Positions 11,123 to 22,899 of a DNA stretch of 64,000 bases are shown here, one piece after another. The notes beneath the pieces were generated by a model, which was given only the letters and a program-made list of their open reading frames with translations, was not told the DNA's origin and ran no database searches. Position 1 is the stretch's first letter. Every line of letters starts with the position of its first letter. The position numbers and the translations under genes are program-made. The DNA comes from Schistosoma haematobium. Lineage: Eukaryota; Platyhelminthes; Trematoda; Strigeidida; Schistosomatidae. The stretch spans positions 8,675,458-8,739,457 of the forward strand of contig NC_067202.1 of NCBI RefSeq assembly GCF_000699445.3, written 5' to 3'.

Positions 11123-11696
11123 CAGTGTGTTCATTGGTAAATGTTGTTCATATTTACTCATTAAGTGTTCAGTCTTTTAAAACTTAAAAATAATTAATGT
11201 GATAATAATAATCTTGTCAATAAACTGTGTTTATAAACATGGTAACAGTAATTATTATTACTATTATTATTACTATTATAGTAACCAGTGGTTAACGTTT
11301 ATTATTATAAATATTGAATTAGGTCATCATAAGGATATGTTATGACAATTTATAAGATTGTTGTCTAAATATGATTACTTGTCATGAATATATGAGTGAA
11401 AGGAATAGGTAAATAAATACTACATTGAATATGATTAGATTTATAAAAAAATTTTAAAAAAATAAAATAGTAATTCACATGAAGTATAAGATTATGAAGT
11501 ATACCTCCTTCTAAACAAAAGACTAGATAGAAATACAATCATTATTTGACTAAATGATTAATATTACTGACTTACAATGAAATAGTTTATATTCAACAAT
11601 TTACTTGAATTGATTAGTATAGTTGTTGGTTGTGATAAAATTCGAACTTTAAAAAAAAATTTAGTTTATTACTCATTTAACTGAAAGGATTTTTCA
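10731..11696. other. Intergenic with a (TA)n tract
   Basis: AT-rich DNA with a (TA)n run at 11,053-11,120 and a short ATT/ATA-rich segment near 11,250. No gene seen. Confidence 0.5.
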
Positions 11697-11928
11697 TTGA
11701 GATCATGAACCGATTGATGTTAGACCACCATTGGAAAACTGGAAGCACTGGGTGGCCGCTCCGTCCTATTATGGGACTCCTCAGCAGTGCGCTTCCATGA
11801 TCTAGCTTGCGAGATTCGGAACCAAGGCCTTCAGTTTCGCGAGCGAATGCCTAACCTACTGGACCACTGAGCCCATATCCAATGGTGTTAATGTTTAACC
11901 TCAACCAATCCGCAAAATTGTGCCACCA
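11697..11928 (-). repeat. Family B left arm, split by the RTE insertion
   Basis: Antisense arm with tail, hammerhead-like segment, box B and tRNA-like head, continuing into the middle section up to TTGTGCCACC, where the RTE element begins. On the minus strand the core CTGAGGA and stem II (GTCC with GGAC) are intact, but GAAA has become GGAG. The rest of the same element continues at 15,148. Confidence 0.8.
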
Positions 11929-14900
11929 ACTCCGCCTGTAGTCCCTCCGGGGGCTACTGCCGGTCCCAAGCCCGGATAAAGGAGGAGGGTTGGGCATGGG
12001 GTTAGCGTCCCCATCCCGTAGAAAACTAACTCGTTAAAAAAAACGTTAACCAGAAAAAATTATTCAAACCTTTTAAACTCTACCCTGGGAGTCAGAAGGT
12101 CTTCGTTTAGAAGAATTATGACGCCTCATGATGAAAGCCGAATCCCTTCGGAAGTTACGAAGCCGATGCCCCTTCTGACAACCAGAGCGGCCATTTATTT
12201 AGGTACATGGAATGTTCGTACAATGTGGGACACCGAAAGAGCCTTCCAAATTGCTGCAGAAATGAGAAGATACAACCTAGAGGTACTTGGGATCAGTGAA
12301 ACACATTGAACACAAGTTGGACAACAACGACTAACTACAGGAGAGCTCCTGTTATACTCCGGCCATGAAGAAGAAAATGCACAACATACACAAGGAGTCG
12401 CATTGATGCTGTCCAAACAAGCACAAAATGCACTTATAGGATGGGAATCTCATGGACCAAGGATCATCAAAGCCTCGTTTAAAACAAAGAAAGAGGGCAT
12501 TTCAATGAACATCATCCAATGCTATGCGCCTACCAACGACTACAATGAAGACGCTAAAGATCAATTCTACAATAGGCTGCAGTCAATAGTCCAGAAGTGC
12601 CCAACAAAGGACCTGACCATTCTGATGGGAGATTTCAACGCCAAGGTTGGAACGGACAACACTGGATATGAAGACATCATGGGACGACACGGACTGGGAG
12701 AAAGGAACGAAAATGGTGAGAGATTTGCAAATCTATGTGCCTTCAATAAACTGGTCATAGGCGGCACTATATTCCCACATAAACGCATACGCAAAACCAC
12801 ATGGACTTCACCGGATCACTCTACACAAAACCAAATCGACCATATTTGCATCAACAAAACGTTCAGGAGGACTATAGAGGACGTGAGAACCAAGAGAGGA
12901 GCTGATATAGCATCAGATCATCACTTGCTGGTCGCCAAGATGAAATTGAAACTCAAGAAGCACTGGACAACGGGGAGGACAATATCACAAAAGTTCAATA
13001 CGGCCTTTCTTCAGGATACTAACAAACTCAACAAATTCAAGATAGTCCTCAGCAACAAGTTCCAGGCCTTTCATGATCTACTCAATGGAGAAGGAACTAC
13101 TGTGGAGAGCAACTGGAAGGGGATCAAAAGGCAATCACTTCAACATGTCATGAGGTCCTGGGTCACAAGAAGCACCACCACAAGGAATGGATCACTGTTG
13201 GTACACTGGATAAGATTCAAGAAAAGAGGAACAAGAAGGCAGCGATCAATACCAGTCGAACAAGAGCAGAAAAAGCCAAGGCACAAGCTGAATACACAGA
13301 AGTAAACAAACAAGTGAAGAGGAGCATCAGAACCGACAAACGTAAATATGTGGAAGATTTAGCAACGACGGCGGAAAAGGCTGCAAGAGAAGGAAACATG
13401 AGACAATTGTATGACACGACAAAGAAACTCTCTGGAAATCGCCGCAAACCAGAACGACCAGTGAAAAGCAAGGAAGGCGAGGTAATCACCAACATTGAAG
13501 AGCAACAAAACAGGTGGGTAGAACACTTCAAAGAACTCTTGAATCGACCAGCCCCACTGAACCCACCCAACATCGAAGCAGCACCCACGGACCTCCCAAT
13601 CAATGTTGGCCCACCAACAATTGAAGAAATCAGCATGGCCATCAGACAAATCAAGAGTGGCAAAGCAGCAGGACCGGACAACATCCCAGCAGAGGCACTA
13701 AAAGCGGACGTAGCGGCAACTGCAAGGATACTCCACATTCTCTTCAATAAGATTTCGGATGAGGAACAAGTACCAACAGACTGGAAAGAAGGACTTCTGA
13801 TCAAAATACCGAAGAAAGGCGATCTCAGCAAGTGTGATAACTACAGGGGCATCACTCTTCTCTCAATACCGGGAAAAGTCTTCAACAGGGTATTGTTAAA
13901 CAGGATGAAGGACTGTGTAGACGCCCAACTTCGTGACCAACAGGCAGGATTCCGTAAGGATAGATCGTGTACAGACCAAATCACAACTCTACGGATCATT
14001 GTGGAACAATCAATTGAATGGAATTCATCACTCTACATCAACTTCATTGACTATGAAAAGGCATTTGATAGCGTGGACAGAACAACACTATGGAAACTTC
14101 TTCGACACTACGGCGTGCCTCAGAAGATAGTCAATATCATACAGAACTCATATGATGGATTACACTGCAAAATCGTGCATGGAGGACAGTTGACAAAGTC
14201 GTTCGAAGTGAAGACCGGTGTTAGGCAAGGTTCCTTACTCTCACCCTTTCTCTTTCTCCTGGTGATCCACTGGATCATGAAGGCGTCAACGTCTGAAGGA
14301 AAGCGCGGGATACAATGGACATCTAAGATGCAGTTGGATGATCTAGAATTCGCAGATGATCTGGCCCTTCTATCCCAAACGCAACAACAAATGCAGGAGA
14401 AGACGACCAGTGTAGCAGCAGCCTCAGCAGCAGTAGGTCTCAATATACACAAAGGGAAAAGCAGGATTCTCCGACACAACACAGAATGCACCAATCCAAT
14501 CAAAATTGACGGAGAAGATTTGGAAGATGTAAAAACCTTTACGTATTTGGGCAGCATCATTGATGAACAGGGTGGATCTGATGCAGATGTGAAGGCGCGG
14601 ATCGGCAAAGCAAGAGCAGCATATTTACAACTGAGGAACATCTGGAACTCAAAGCAACTGTCAACCAACACCAAGGTCAGGATTTTCAATACAAATGTCA
14701 AGACAGTTCTACTGTATGGGGCAGAAACCTGGAGAACTACAAAAGCCATCATCCAGAAAATACAGGTGTTTATTAACAATTGTCTACGCAAAATACTTCA
14801 GATCCATTGGCCGGACACTATTAGCAACAACGTACTGTGGGAGAGAACAAACCAGATCCCAGTGGAGGAAGAAATCAGGAAGAAGCGCTGGAAGTGGATA

Positions 14901-15147
14901 GGACACGCATTGAGGAAAGCACCCAACTGCGTCACAAGACAAGCCCTCACATGGAATCCTGAAGGTCAAAGGAAAAGAGGAAGACCAAAGAACACATTAC
15001 GCCGGGAAATGGAGATAGACATGAGAAAAATGAACAAGAATTGGATGGAACTAGAAAAGAAGGCCCAGGACAGAGTGGGTTGGAGAATGCTGGTCAGCGG
15101 CCTATGCTCCATTGGGGGTAACAGGCGTAAATAAGTAAGTAAGTAAA
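11929..15147 (+). mobile_element. RTE-clade non-LTR retrotransposon (SR2-like), full length, copy 1
   Basis: A 3.2-kb element, GC-richer than its surroundings. It has a 5' leader beginning CTCCGCCTG, one long frame encoding an apurinic endonuclease followed by reverse transcriptase, and a short 3' end of TAAG repeats. One ORF, small size and a short tetranucleotide tail are hallmarks of the RTE clade, which includes schistosome SR2. It is inserted inside a family B repeat, whose halves flank it at 11,928 and 15,148. It is nearly identical to the inverted copy at 24,071-27,284. Confidence 0.9.
12118..15134 (+). pseudogene. RTE endonuclease/reverse transcriptase, broken by a TGA and a 1-nt deletion
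   Basis: From ATG 12,118 the frame encodes the endonuclease start (LGTWNVRTMW), then an in-frame TGA at 12,307-12,309 where RTE proteins have Trp after SETH. The same frame goes on with MGDFNAK (near 12,625) and SDHH (12,913-12,924). Near 13,126 a run of A is one shorter than in the other copy (4 against 5), which shifts the frame. The reverse transcriptase then continues in the new frame to TAA at 15,132. It has [25 protein letters not shown] and the catalytic FADD (14,350-14,361), then a basic C-terminus with KRGRPKNTL. The product would copy its RNA into a nicked chromosomal target. This copy cannot make an intact protein without readthrough and frameshifting. Confidence 0.9.
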
Positions 15148-15300
15148 GTAACTTCCATTGTACTGAGATAGATACCTGTCTCTACCCGACATAGATTAGC
15201 TCCACTGCTCACGGTTTCTCACCAGAACTCCGCCTAGTGCTTCCAGGTTTTTAATGGTGGTCTAACATCAATCGGTTCATGATCTCAATCAAAAACTTAA
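15148..15300 (+). repeat. Family B right arm, split by the RTE insertion
   Basis: Continues the element interrupted at 11,928: middle section CTTCCATTGTACTGAGATAG, the CTCTACCCGACAT motif, then a truncated sense arm lacking the hammerhead core, ending in the tail CATCAATCGGTTCATGATC. Confidence 0.8.
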
Positions 15301-15860
15301 CAATCTCCACAATCCCTAAATTGTAAGGATTTTGTAAAGGTTAGTTAAATTTATAAGTAGTATTAGTCGATTAATTATCTCAATTGGGGTACTAATCTGC
15401 TGTGAATAAAACCCACAATATTCTTATTCAATTACTTGTTGTTATTACTTATGTACACTGAATAAGAAATTGGTATTTAATGAAGACGTTTTGGTAGATA
15501 TTCAAACTTAGTTTTCTTTTTTGAAAATCAGCTAAATTTATTGTTTACATAGTCAACCAAAAAGTAGACCATTTATACAGGATATCATTCAGAAGGTTGT
15601 TAAGGTCTCTTTTACTCCTGAAAAGTGATTACCAATGAGAAAATCAAAATACTTTAATTATTGTTACTGACTGTATAATAATGTGAATAAGAGCGGTCAT
15701 GTAATCAGAATACAAAACAGATCGATTTCTCATGAAGACATTAGCTGAGTATACTATTTTGCAAATTCTTATGCTTTTTACTACGTAAATAAATAACAGG
15801 CCTTATTAATGCGAATTGTCCTAAAATTCTTGCCAATTAATTGCTAACTCATTATTAATA
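15301..15860. other. Intergenic, nothing supported
   Basis: AT-rich DNA with no frame or recognised repeat. Confidence 0.4.
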
Positions 15861-16263
15861 TTCAGTTGGTATTATTTGCTTGTATCTTCCCATTGTTGTT
15901 TAGGTCTGCAATTGATCAGTCTTTTGTTGGCGTATTTGCATCTTGTGCGGACTGTCTCAATATTGTCTCATATCACAAGCTTTAGAAACAAAGACCGATA
16001 GTGACTAGCAGTGGAATTCAAGACGTGCGTTTCGTCAGCTGGATGTACCTGCATCCCACAGTTGATGTACACTCTGGGACTCGAATCCAGTACCGTTCGC
16101 TTCAAACCCAATCTCGTTATCCACTTAGCTACTGAGTCTTGATAGCCACCTGCTTGTGCAATGGGGTGAAGTTTAAATTCACTTGGTATTGTTTTACTTG
16201 TATCTTTTTATTATTATTTAGGACTGCGATTGATCAGTCTCTTGTTGGCATATGCGCATCTAT
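15861..16263 (-). repeat. Sm-alpha-like SINE with duplicated 5' segment
   Basis: A tRNA-like segment (box B-like GACTCGAATCCAG on + here; box A region AGCTAAGTGGATAACG on minus) and a hammerhead at 16,008-16,053 read on the minus strand. The same non-tRNA segment (GGTATT...ACTGC.ATTGATCAGTC) occurs on both sides, at 15,862-15,985 and 16,184-16,262, in the same orientation. So this is more than one unit length. Stem II of the hammerhead is deleted. Confidence 0.7.
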
Positions 16264-16930
16264 TACAATCGAATGGAATCTAAACAGAAGTTAATCTACC
16301 ATACTGATAAATCACAAACACATTTATTGGTAAGACGTTAAGCTTCACACATTGAATGAAATTCATGAATAGATATTTACAAGCTTAGTTTTTATGTAGA
16401 TAAAATATTCTTAAATACTTCAATTAGTTAGTAATCGGCTGATAAGTGTGAAATTAGTATTTTAGTGACAAATGTTTTCAAGTTTAAATGTTGAACGTAA
16501 TTTATCGACTATATCACACCAAAATGATACAAATCTTTATGATGAACATTGCATCTTCTAAGGGATTATCAGTTAGCTTAGTAAACAAAGAAATACACAC
16601 GAACATATATGTCTAGTAGCTCATTATCATGAACGTTGGAAGTAGTGCTAATGGGTTGAACGCCCAAAATCTGTTTAACTTCTGGAGTGAATCGTAAATC
16701 CGAAATATGCTAGTCTGTAAAACAGAATTGTGTGAAAGTTTGTTTTATCTTCTCTTCAACTGTTCACTTTAAATAGGTTAATCTAGATTATTACAAATAA
16801 ACCTGATTAATAATCATTTACAACCTGAAATTGCTACTTAAATACAAATTTAAGTAGTTAAGCCCTAATCAGCTCATTCTATATCATAAAAGCTATTACA
16901 TATATGCACCATACATCAAGAGATAAATTT
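16264..16930. other. Intergenic, nothing supported
   Basis: AT-rich DNA, no supported feature. Confidence 0.4.
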
Positions 16931-16934
16931 AGTT

Positions 16935-17092
16935 AAATAACCATCGAAAACTGGGAAGTTCTGAACCGCTTTACCGGACTAGAACGAGACACATCAATAG
17001 TCTATGTCGGTAACCTTACTTGGTATCGAACTCAGGACCTACAGGCCTCTTGGTGAGCGCCTAACATTCAAACGGCTTGGTAACTATTTAAT
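16935..17092 (-). repeat. Family B arm, strongly decayed
   Basis: Recognisable only by the order of motifs: ACCATCGAAAACTGG, a degraded hammerhead segment, ATCGAACTCAGGACCTACAGGCC and GAGCGCCTAAC. No working ribozyme core. Confidence 0.45.
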
Positions 17093-17930
17093 AAAACTGA
17101 ACATTTTATTTAAAAAAGTCAGAACTTGTGGTTCAATGAGATACTGTACCTATAGTGATGCTGTCAGAACAGTACCAAGTGGTTCCATCATGTAGCAAGC
17201 TTAAGAACAATGATTGGTGATGACAGATTTCTCCAATAATTATAAACTTATATAACGGACTTCATGATGTTATCCCGTAGAATGATCATACGTTTGTTAC
17301 CAAAAATAAATCTGCAAAAGTACATCCCTGTGTAATAACCCATTTCACGTTCGTCTGTGTTTTTCACTCATTGAATTTAACCTAATAAGTTGCACTGTAG
17401 CCAATAGTTTCAGTTACCACGCATCACATAGAGGTAAATAGGTGGCGAATTCGAATCTAATTTCGGTTATATGTAAGGACTATTAGGAGAACCTTTGGAA
17501 AACTATGTAATCTCCGTAATTTCTAATCAATGTAATCTAACTTTTTCCACCATATTAAAAAACAGTGCACGTGATATTGAGGCCACATTGAAATGTAACT
17601 TGGACGATTTGGCCAATCCTAAAGGCTAAATAAGTATGCCTGTATCCGTACGAAAAAGAGTTAGTAGCTCCATCAGTATTTCATAAAATTCATTTTCACG
17701 ACAATCATTGATCACAAAATTACATGCCTATTCCTTCGAACTACTTCACACATAACCAACCATCTGAGACGATTCCATAACCCGTGAACGAAAGTGGTAG
17801 GACAAATTTGATCAAAGTGAGATCAAGTACGAAAATGTATATCACAAGGTGAACATGATTTATTATTTAAAACACTAATTATAGGGATATGTGAATTTTG
17901 TGGGTCATTCATAAACCTTTGAAGTTAAGA
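17093..17930. other. Intergenic, nothing supported
   Basis: No coding or repeat signal that I can support. Confidence 0.35.
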
Positions 17931-18479
17931 CATGGCTATTAGGCTTAATTATACCCTTTCTAAACAAGTAATAGATGATGGCCGCACAAAATCAGGAAAT
18001 TCATTGATCTTAGAAATATGAGTGGATGGATTTCAATCCAATTGTCTACAGACAAAAGTTTCTTCACAAACGCTTGCACCATTGGTCTCAATTTCTTACG
18101 ACGTCGTTTAAAGTTCTGGAAAATCCTATACTAAGAAGCATCATTCTCTAAAGATTTACTGCCCAAAACCAATTTATGATGTACTCGACCGTCTTAGTAA
18201 ATTCTGTTAGTACTCCCACAACTGATATCTAAAAAATTGCACATTGTATACGACAGATCTGATTAATCATGTTGGTATTTTGTGGTTAAAAATATGAGAA
18301 ATTATCATGTGATCTAAATAACAACGCAAATATAGCGTTGAAAACTGACGATTTCTATTTCTCTGGCATTGTGATAGCATTCCTGATAAATGAATCGACC
18401 AAAATGTTGCCACAAACTAACAACTGCTCTCCATCTATTAATATAAAACAGAGATTAATTAATGAACTGACTTGTTCAA

Positions 18480-18745
18480 AGGTCAGTTTTCCAACGCTTA
18501 TTCTCAGTTCTCTTATCTCAATATTATACAGATATCTTCAGATAAACTCATTCATCTGAATGACAATATATTCCGATTGTAGATGTGTTTTTGAATTTTC
18601 CTCGACAATTCCATAGACAGTTCTATTCAAGGAAATCATCACATACAAAATCTTCATTAATACAATCTGTGAAGCATTGAAGAGATCGAGTTTTAGTGGC
18701 ACCATAGTTGTTCTCATTTTGATACGGAGATATGCCATATGGAAC
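18480..18745 (-). repeat. Diverged repeat shared with 35,400-35,600
   Basis: Shares TTATTCTCAGTTCTCTTAT, CGATTGTA.ATGTGTTT.TGAATTT, CTCGACAATTCCA.AGACAGTTCT, GAAGCATTG..GAGATCGAGT and GGTACGGAGATAT-like pieces with 35,420-35,600. Both are flanked by degraded coding-like sequence, and the second lies just upstream of a Penelope-type reverse transcriptase scrap. I infer an old Penelope-like element, but no catalytic motif survives here. Confidence 0.45.
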
Positions 18746-19082
18746 TCGTTATCTATGATAACATTCCTGATTTTCCATCTCGTCTATAATTAATCCATGA
18801 GCCATGAATAAAGTAACCTTTCATAAGTTTACTATAAATCAAGTAAATTAAAATGAAAATTGCTTGGTGTGTGTTATGAACAAAATACATGGCAGAACGT
18901 AAGTGTTTGCTACATGCTATTCCATAAACAGCATTTGATTTGCTGTCAATTTTATTGCCGATTTCACCTAATAATTTAATATGTTTTGAGTAACAAGTAG
19001 AGTTTATTTCTACTAAAATTCTTATGTGATACATGAAAAACAATCATTCATATCACTATGGGGGTTGTGGCGATCACTAAAT

Positions 19083-19266
19083 TTCTGATTGAGATCATGG
19101 ACCGATTGATGTTGGACCACCACTGAAAACCTAGAAGCACTGGGTGGCCGTTCCCTCCTATTATGGGACTCCTCAGCAGTGCGCATTCATGATCCCGCTC
19201 ACGGGATTGGAACCCGGAGCCTTCAGTTTCGCCAGTGGATGCCTAACCTACTGAACCGCTGAGCCG
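19083..19266 (-). repeat. Family B left arm, split by a LINE insertion
   Basis: Antisense arm with tail, hammerhead-like segment and box B-like region up to CCGCTGAGCCG, where a LINE fragment starts. The minus-strand core CTGAGGA and stem I side GCACTG are intact, but GGACGAAAC has become GGAGGGAAC. The element continues at 19,947. Confidence 0.75.
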
Positions 19267-19946
19267 GTCAATCAGTCAGTAACAACGTAGAACTTCGTGC
19301 GTACGCACATCAGTTCGAGTTGCCACACCACATTAGCACAGAGATGCAGTTGTCGATTCAAATCCCGTAGTGGTAGAGGTAATAAGAGTATAAGCAGTAA
19401 TCGGGAAAATTAGTGTTTGGAGATGTTATTTAAAGAGTATAATACAGTGAAACAAATTTGGGAAGAGAAAAAAAAGAGACGAGGAGGAATAAGGATATCA
19501 AAATTTGGGAGAACACAAAGAGTGTATGCACCTGCGCCATTGCAAACGATTGTGAGCCATGTCATTCAAGGTCTCTAACCATCGGTTGCTATCATCTGGC
19601 CGATCCCAACCAGGTAGTCTACACCTACCAACATGACTCAGTCCGCTTGTCAGCGACTTCATGGACTTGTGCCATGTTTTCGTCTGGTCGCCCCCAGCTT
19701 TCTTCCAACCTACTCCTATACCACTGGACATCGCACGTCGAGGCAGTCGGTGGTTATGCATACGTAACACGTGTCCCAGCCACCTCAAGTGATGAAGTAC
19801 TACTACTTCATCAATTGATTTGCCATCCTTACCTAGTACCCGTTTCCTAACAACTGCGTTACTTACTCGATGGTCCCAGGATATACGAGCAATATTTCGA
19901 AGACACCTAAAATCGAATACTAGTAACCTACGAATATCCTCCTCAG
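19267..19946 (-). mobile_element. 5'-truncated non-LTR retrotransposon fragment (3' end)
   Basis: Minus strand. The C-terminal part of the polyprotein after the reverse transcriptase is open from about 19,946 to 19,498. It includes [30 protein letters not shown] and [10 protein letters not shown] before the stop, followed by about 230 nt of 3' UTR. The RWLGHVLRM block is common in schistosome non-LTR elements of RTE/Perere type. It is inserted in a family B repeat and flanked by near-duplicates of CC(A/G)CTGAGCCG (about 19,256 and 19,949), which look like a target-site duplication. It differs from the RTE family at 12 kb and 24 kb. Confidence 0.75.
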
Positions 19947-20240
19947 GACCACTGAGCCGATATCCAATGGTGTTAATATCTGACCTCAACCAATCCGCGA
20001 AATCGCGCGACCATCTTCCATTGTAGTGTGATAGATACCTATCTCTACCCGACATGGATTACCTCCACTGGTCACGGTTTCTCACTAGAACTCTGAGAAT
20101 TCCCTCACGAAGCTTGTCACTACTTAGCACATGACAGTTATCAGTATGGGGGTTGTGGACCGCTTAGGAATCCCACAATGGGACAAAACGGCCGTCCAGT
20201 GCTTACAGGTTTCCAACGGTGGTTCATGATCTTAACCAAA
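19947..20240 (+). repeat. Family B right part, split by a LINE insertion
   Basis: Continues the element at 19,266: middle section GATATCCAATGGTGTTAAT, CGCGACCATCTTCCATTG and CTCTACCCGACATGG, then a sense arm with CTTAGGA core, ATCCCACAATGGGAC and AAAACGGCCGTCCAGTGC. Core substitutions make it inactive on paper. Confidence 0.75.
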
Positions 20241-20689
20241 AACAATCATTCATATTTGAAATACGCAAAAAAAGCTAAAAATACTTTTGTCGATTACAAT
20301 TGACTAGTCTCTTTACCGAACTTTTACACCATTCAGTAGAATTTATTGATCACTATGTTGTTGCTTCTGGTAGACGTTTTCATTCAAATAATTTTAAATT
20401 TCATCGTGAAGAGGTTGGAGTCAAGTTAGTCGTCTGAAGTTCATACTTGATCTAAACTGTAATAAGACTATCAAAAATTATTTGATGTTGTGATCAGTGA
20501 GCCTGTCAATTATTCAGTGTGTTTACTCCTAATGATCCAGGACTTCTCATTGCTCTGCACGATTTCAAATCAACATGACTGTATATCTTTTATTATTGTA
20601 TGTCAAACAATCTAAGTGTAAAGTAACGATGATAACTAGTTACCTCTTCAATAGTTCCAAATAAATTGAGCACTGGATAGAATGTTAAT
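20241..20689. other. Intergenic, nothing supported
   Basis: AT-rich DNA, no supported feature. Confidence 0.35.
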
Positions 20690-20965
20690 AATAAATATAT
20701 TTTTATTATATCCCAATGAGTAGAAGATTGTATTTCTGACATTTCGTGACTTAGTGTAAGCCACTTCTTCAGTGAATAAGTAATGAAATCAAAATCAATC
20801 GAAATTTAAATAGTACAACGTTACTATAGCACAATGGTTCCGTTGTACTATTTCAATTTGGGTTAATTTTGATTTGGTTATTTATTCTCTAAAGAAGTGG
20901 CTTACATTGAGTCACAAAACGTCAGAAAATCTAATTTTCCTGCTCATTGGGATATTACAAGTATA
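20690..20965. mobile_element. Palindromic repeat family C (imperfect inverted repeat)
   Basis: Two arms of about 115 nt face each other around a short loop near 20,822-20,840. Each has ATCCCAATGAG, TTTCTGAC.TTT.GTGACT, GTAAGCCACTTCT and AATAGTACAACG. The arms differ at about one site in six. The size and fold suggest a MITE or fold-back element. A third arm alone is at 21,410-21,545. Confidence 0.7.
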
Positions 20966-21409
20966 TTAATTTATTTATATCAATCTACCCGATGATCAAT
21001 ATATTCGAAATTACCCAGTCAAACTATGATAATGATACCTATCAATCTATATATCTATCTTCGCTCAATATACCTAACGAATATAATCCCTAAAAGATGG
21101 TGAACATCATAGACTTGATAATATTTTCTCGTCTTTTAGCATAGTTCAGTTTCATAGTTTGTGTCATTGACTAACTTCATCTAGGTATTTAAATCAATTA
21201 GTCCCTTTAATGAATTTCGATAATGTAATAATATGGAAGATTATCAGAACTATGCGATATATCGATGCAATACATTCCAAACAATTTGATCACACCTATA
21301 CGTGTTAAAAAAACATTCAGATACAAAAATAAGAGATCAAGTAGACAAATGAAAGATAAAAGGAAACAAGCTTAACAGAGAAAAACAATATGAAAAATAA
21401 TGTGAAACA

Positions 21410-21545
21410 ATCGGACCATTGTACTATTTAAACCTGGGTTAGTTTTGATTTGGTTATTTATTCTGTGGAGAAGTGGCTTACAATGAGTCACGGAACGTCA
21501 GAAAATCTCATTTTTCTACACATTAGGATATTAAAAATACATTAT
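21410..21545. repeat. Palindromic repeat family C, single arm
   Basis: Matches the right arm of the 20,690 element: CATTGTACTATTTAAACC, GTTTTGATTTGGTTATTTAT, GAGAAGTGGCTTACAATGAG, CGTCAGAAAATCT. Confidence 0.7.
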
Positions 21546-22114
21546 TTATTCATTGAATAATATAGTTTATCTCAGTCTACATTTTACCGAACAGTTATCT
21601 TTGCTTCCACATGGTCTATAATATGATGACTGTTAACAATGAAAACACAAGGATTTAACATGTTTTTTCTCACTTCTCAAAATTTATTACATTAATAGAA
21701 AAAATCACTTAAAAACATTGTTTCCAATTGTCTCCCACATAATATTGTTGTGTTCACTTATCATTTGACGTACATACAAACAGCTAATTAGCTACTTACA
21801 ATTGTAAAACAAAAAAAAAGTTTATGTCATATAAAAGATCCAGCGACAAGATAACTCCTTACTCATTCCTAAATAAATGATAATCTTATAGTAATTAAGT
21901 ATACTTTCCACTGTCAATTTGATATTCATTTTATTCCTTTTATAAATCACTTCAAGATATAGTAAAAGTGTAATACCCCCTTTTAAAATGCTTAAAAACA
22001 AATCAACTTGTATACTTAATAGAAATGACAACAACAATAAAAAGTACAAAACTTATTTCATATAAAAATTGTAAAAAATATTTTCATTTCGAATTCTCAA
22101 CTATAGACAATGAT
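21546..22114. other. Intergenic, nothing supported
   Basis: AT-rich DNA leading into the ATC tract. Confidence 0.4.

Positions 22115-22899
<785 letters not shown>

Noticed and set aside
13217..14969. Minus-strand open frames of up to 223 codons opposite RTE copy 1 (and the same opposite copy 2)
   Set aside because: They are shadows of the reverse-transcriptase frame and recur identically in both copies.
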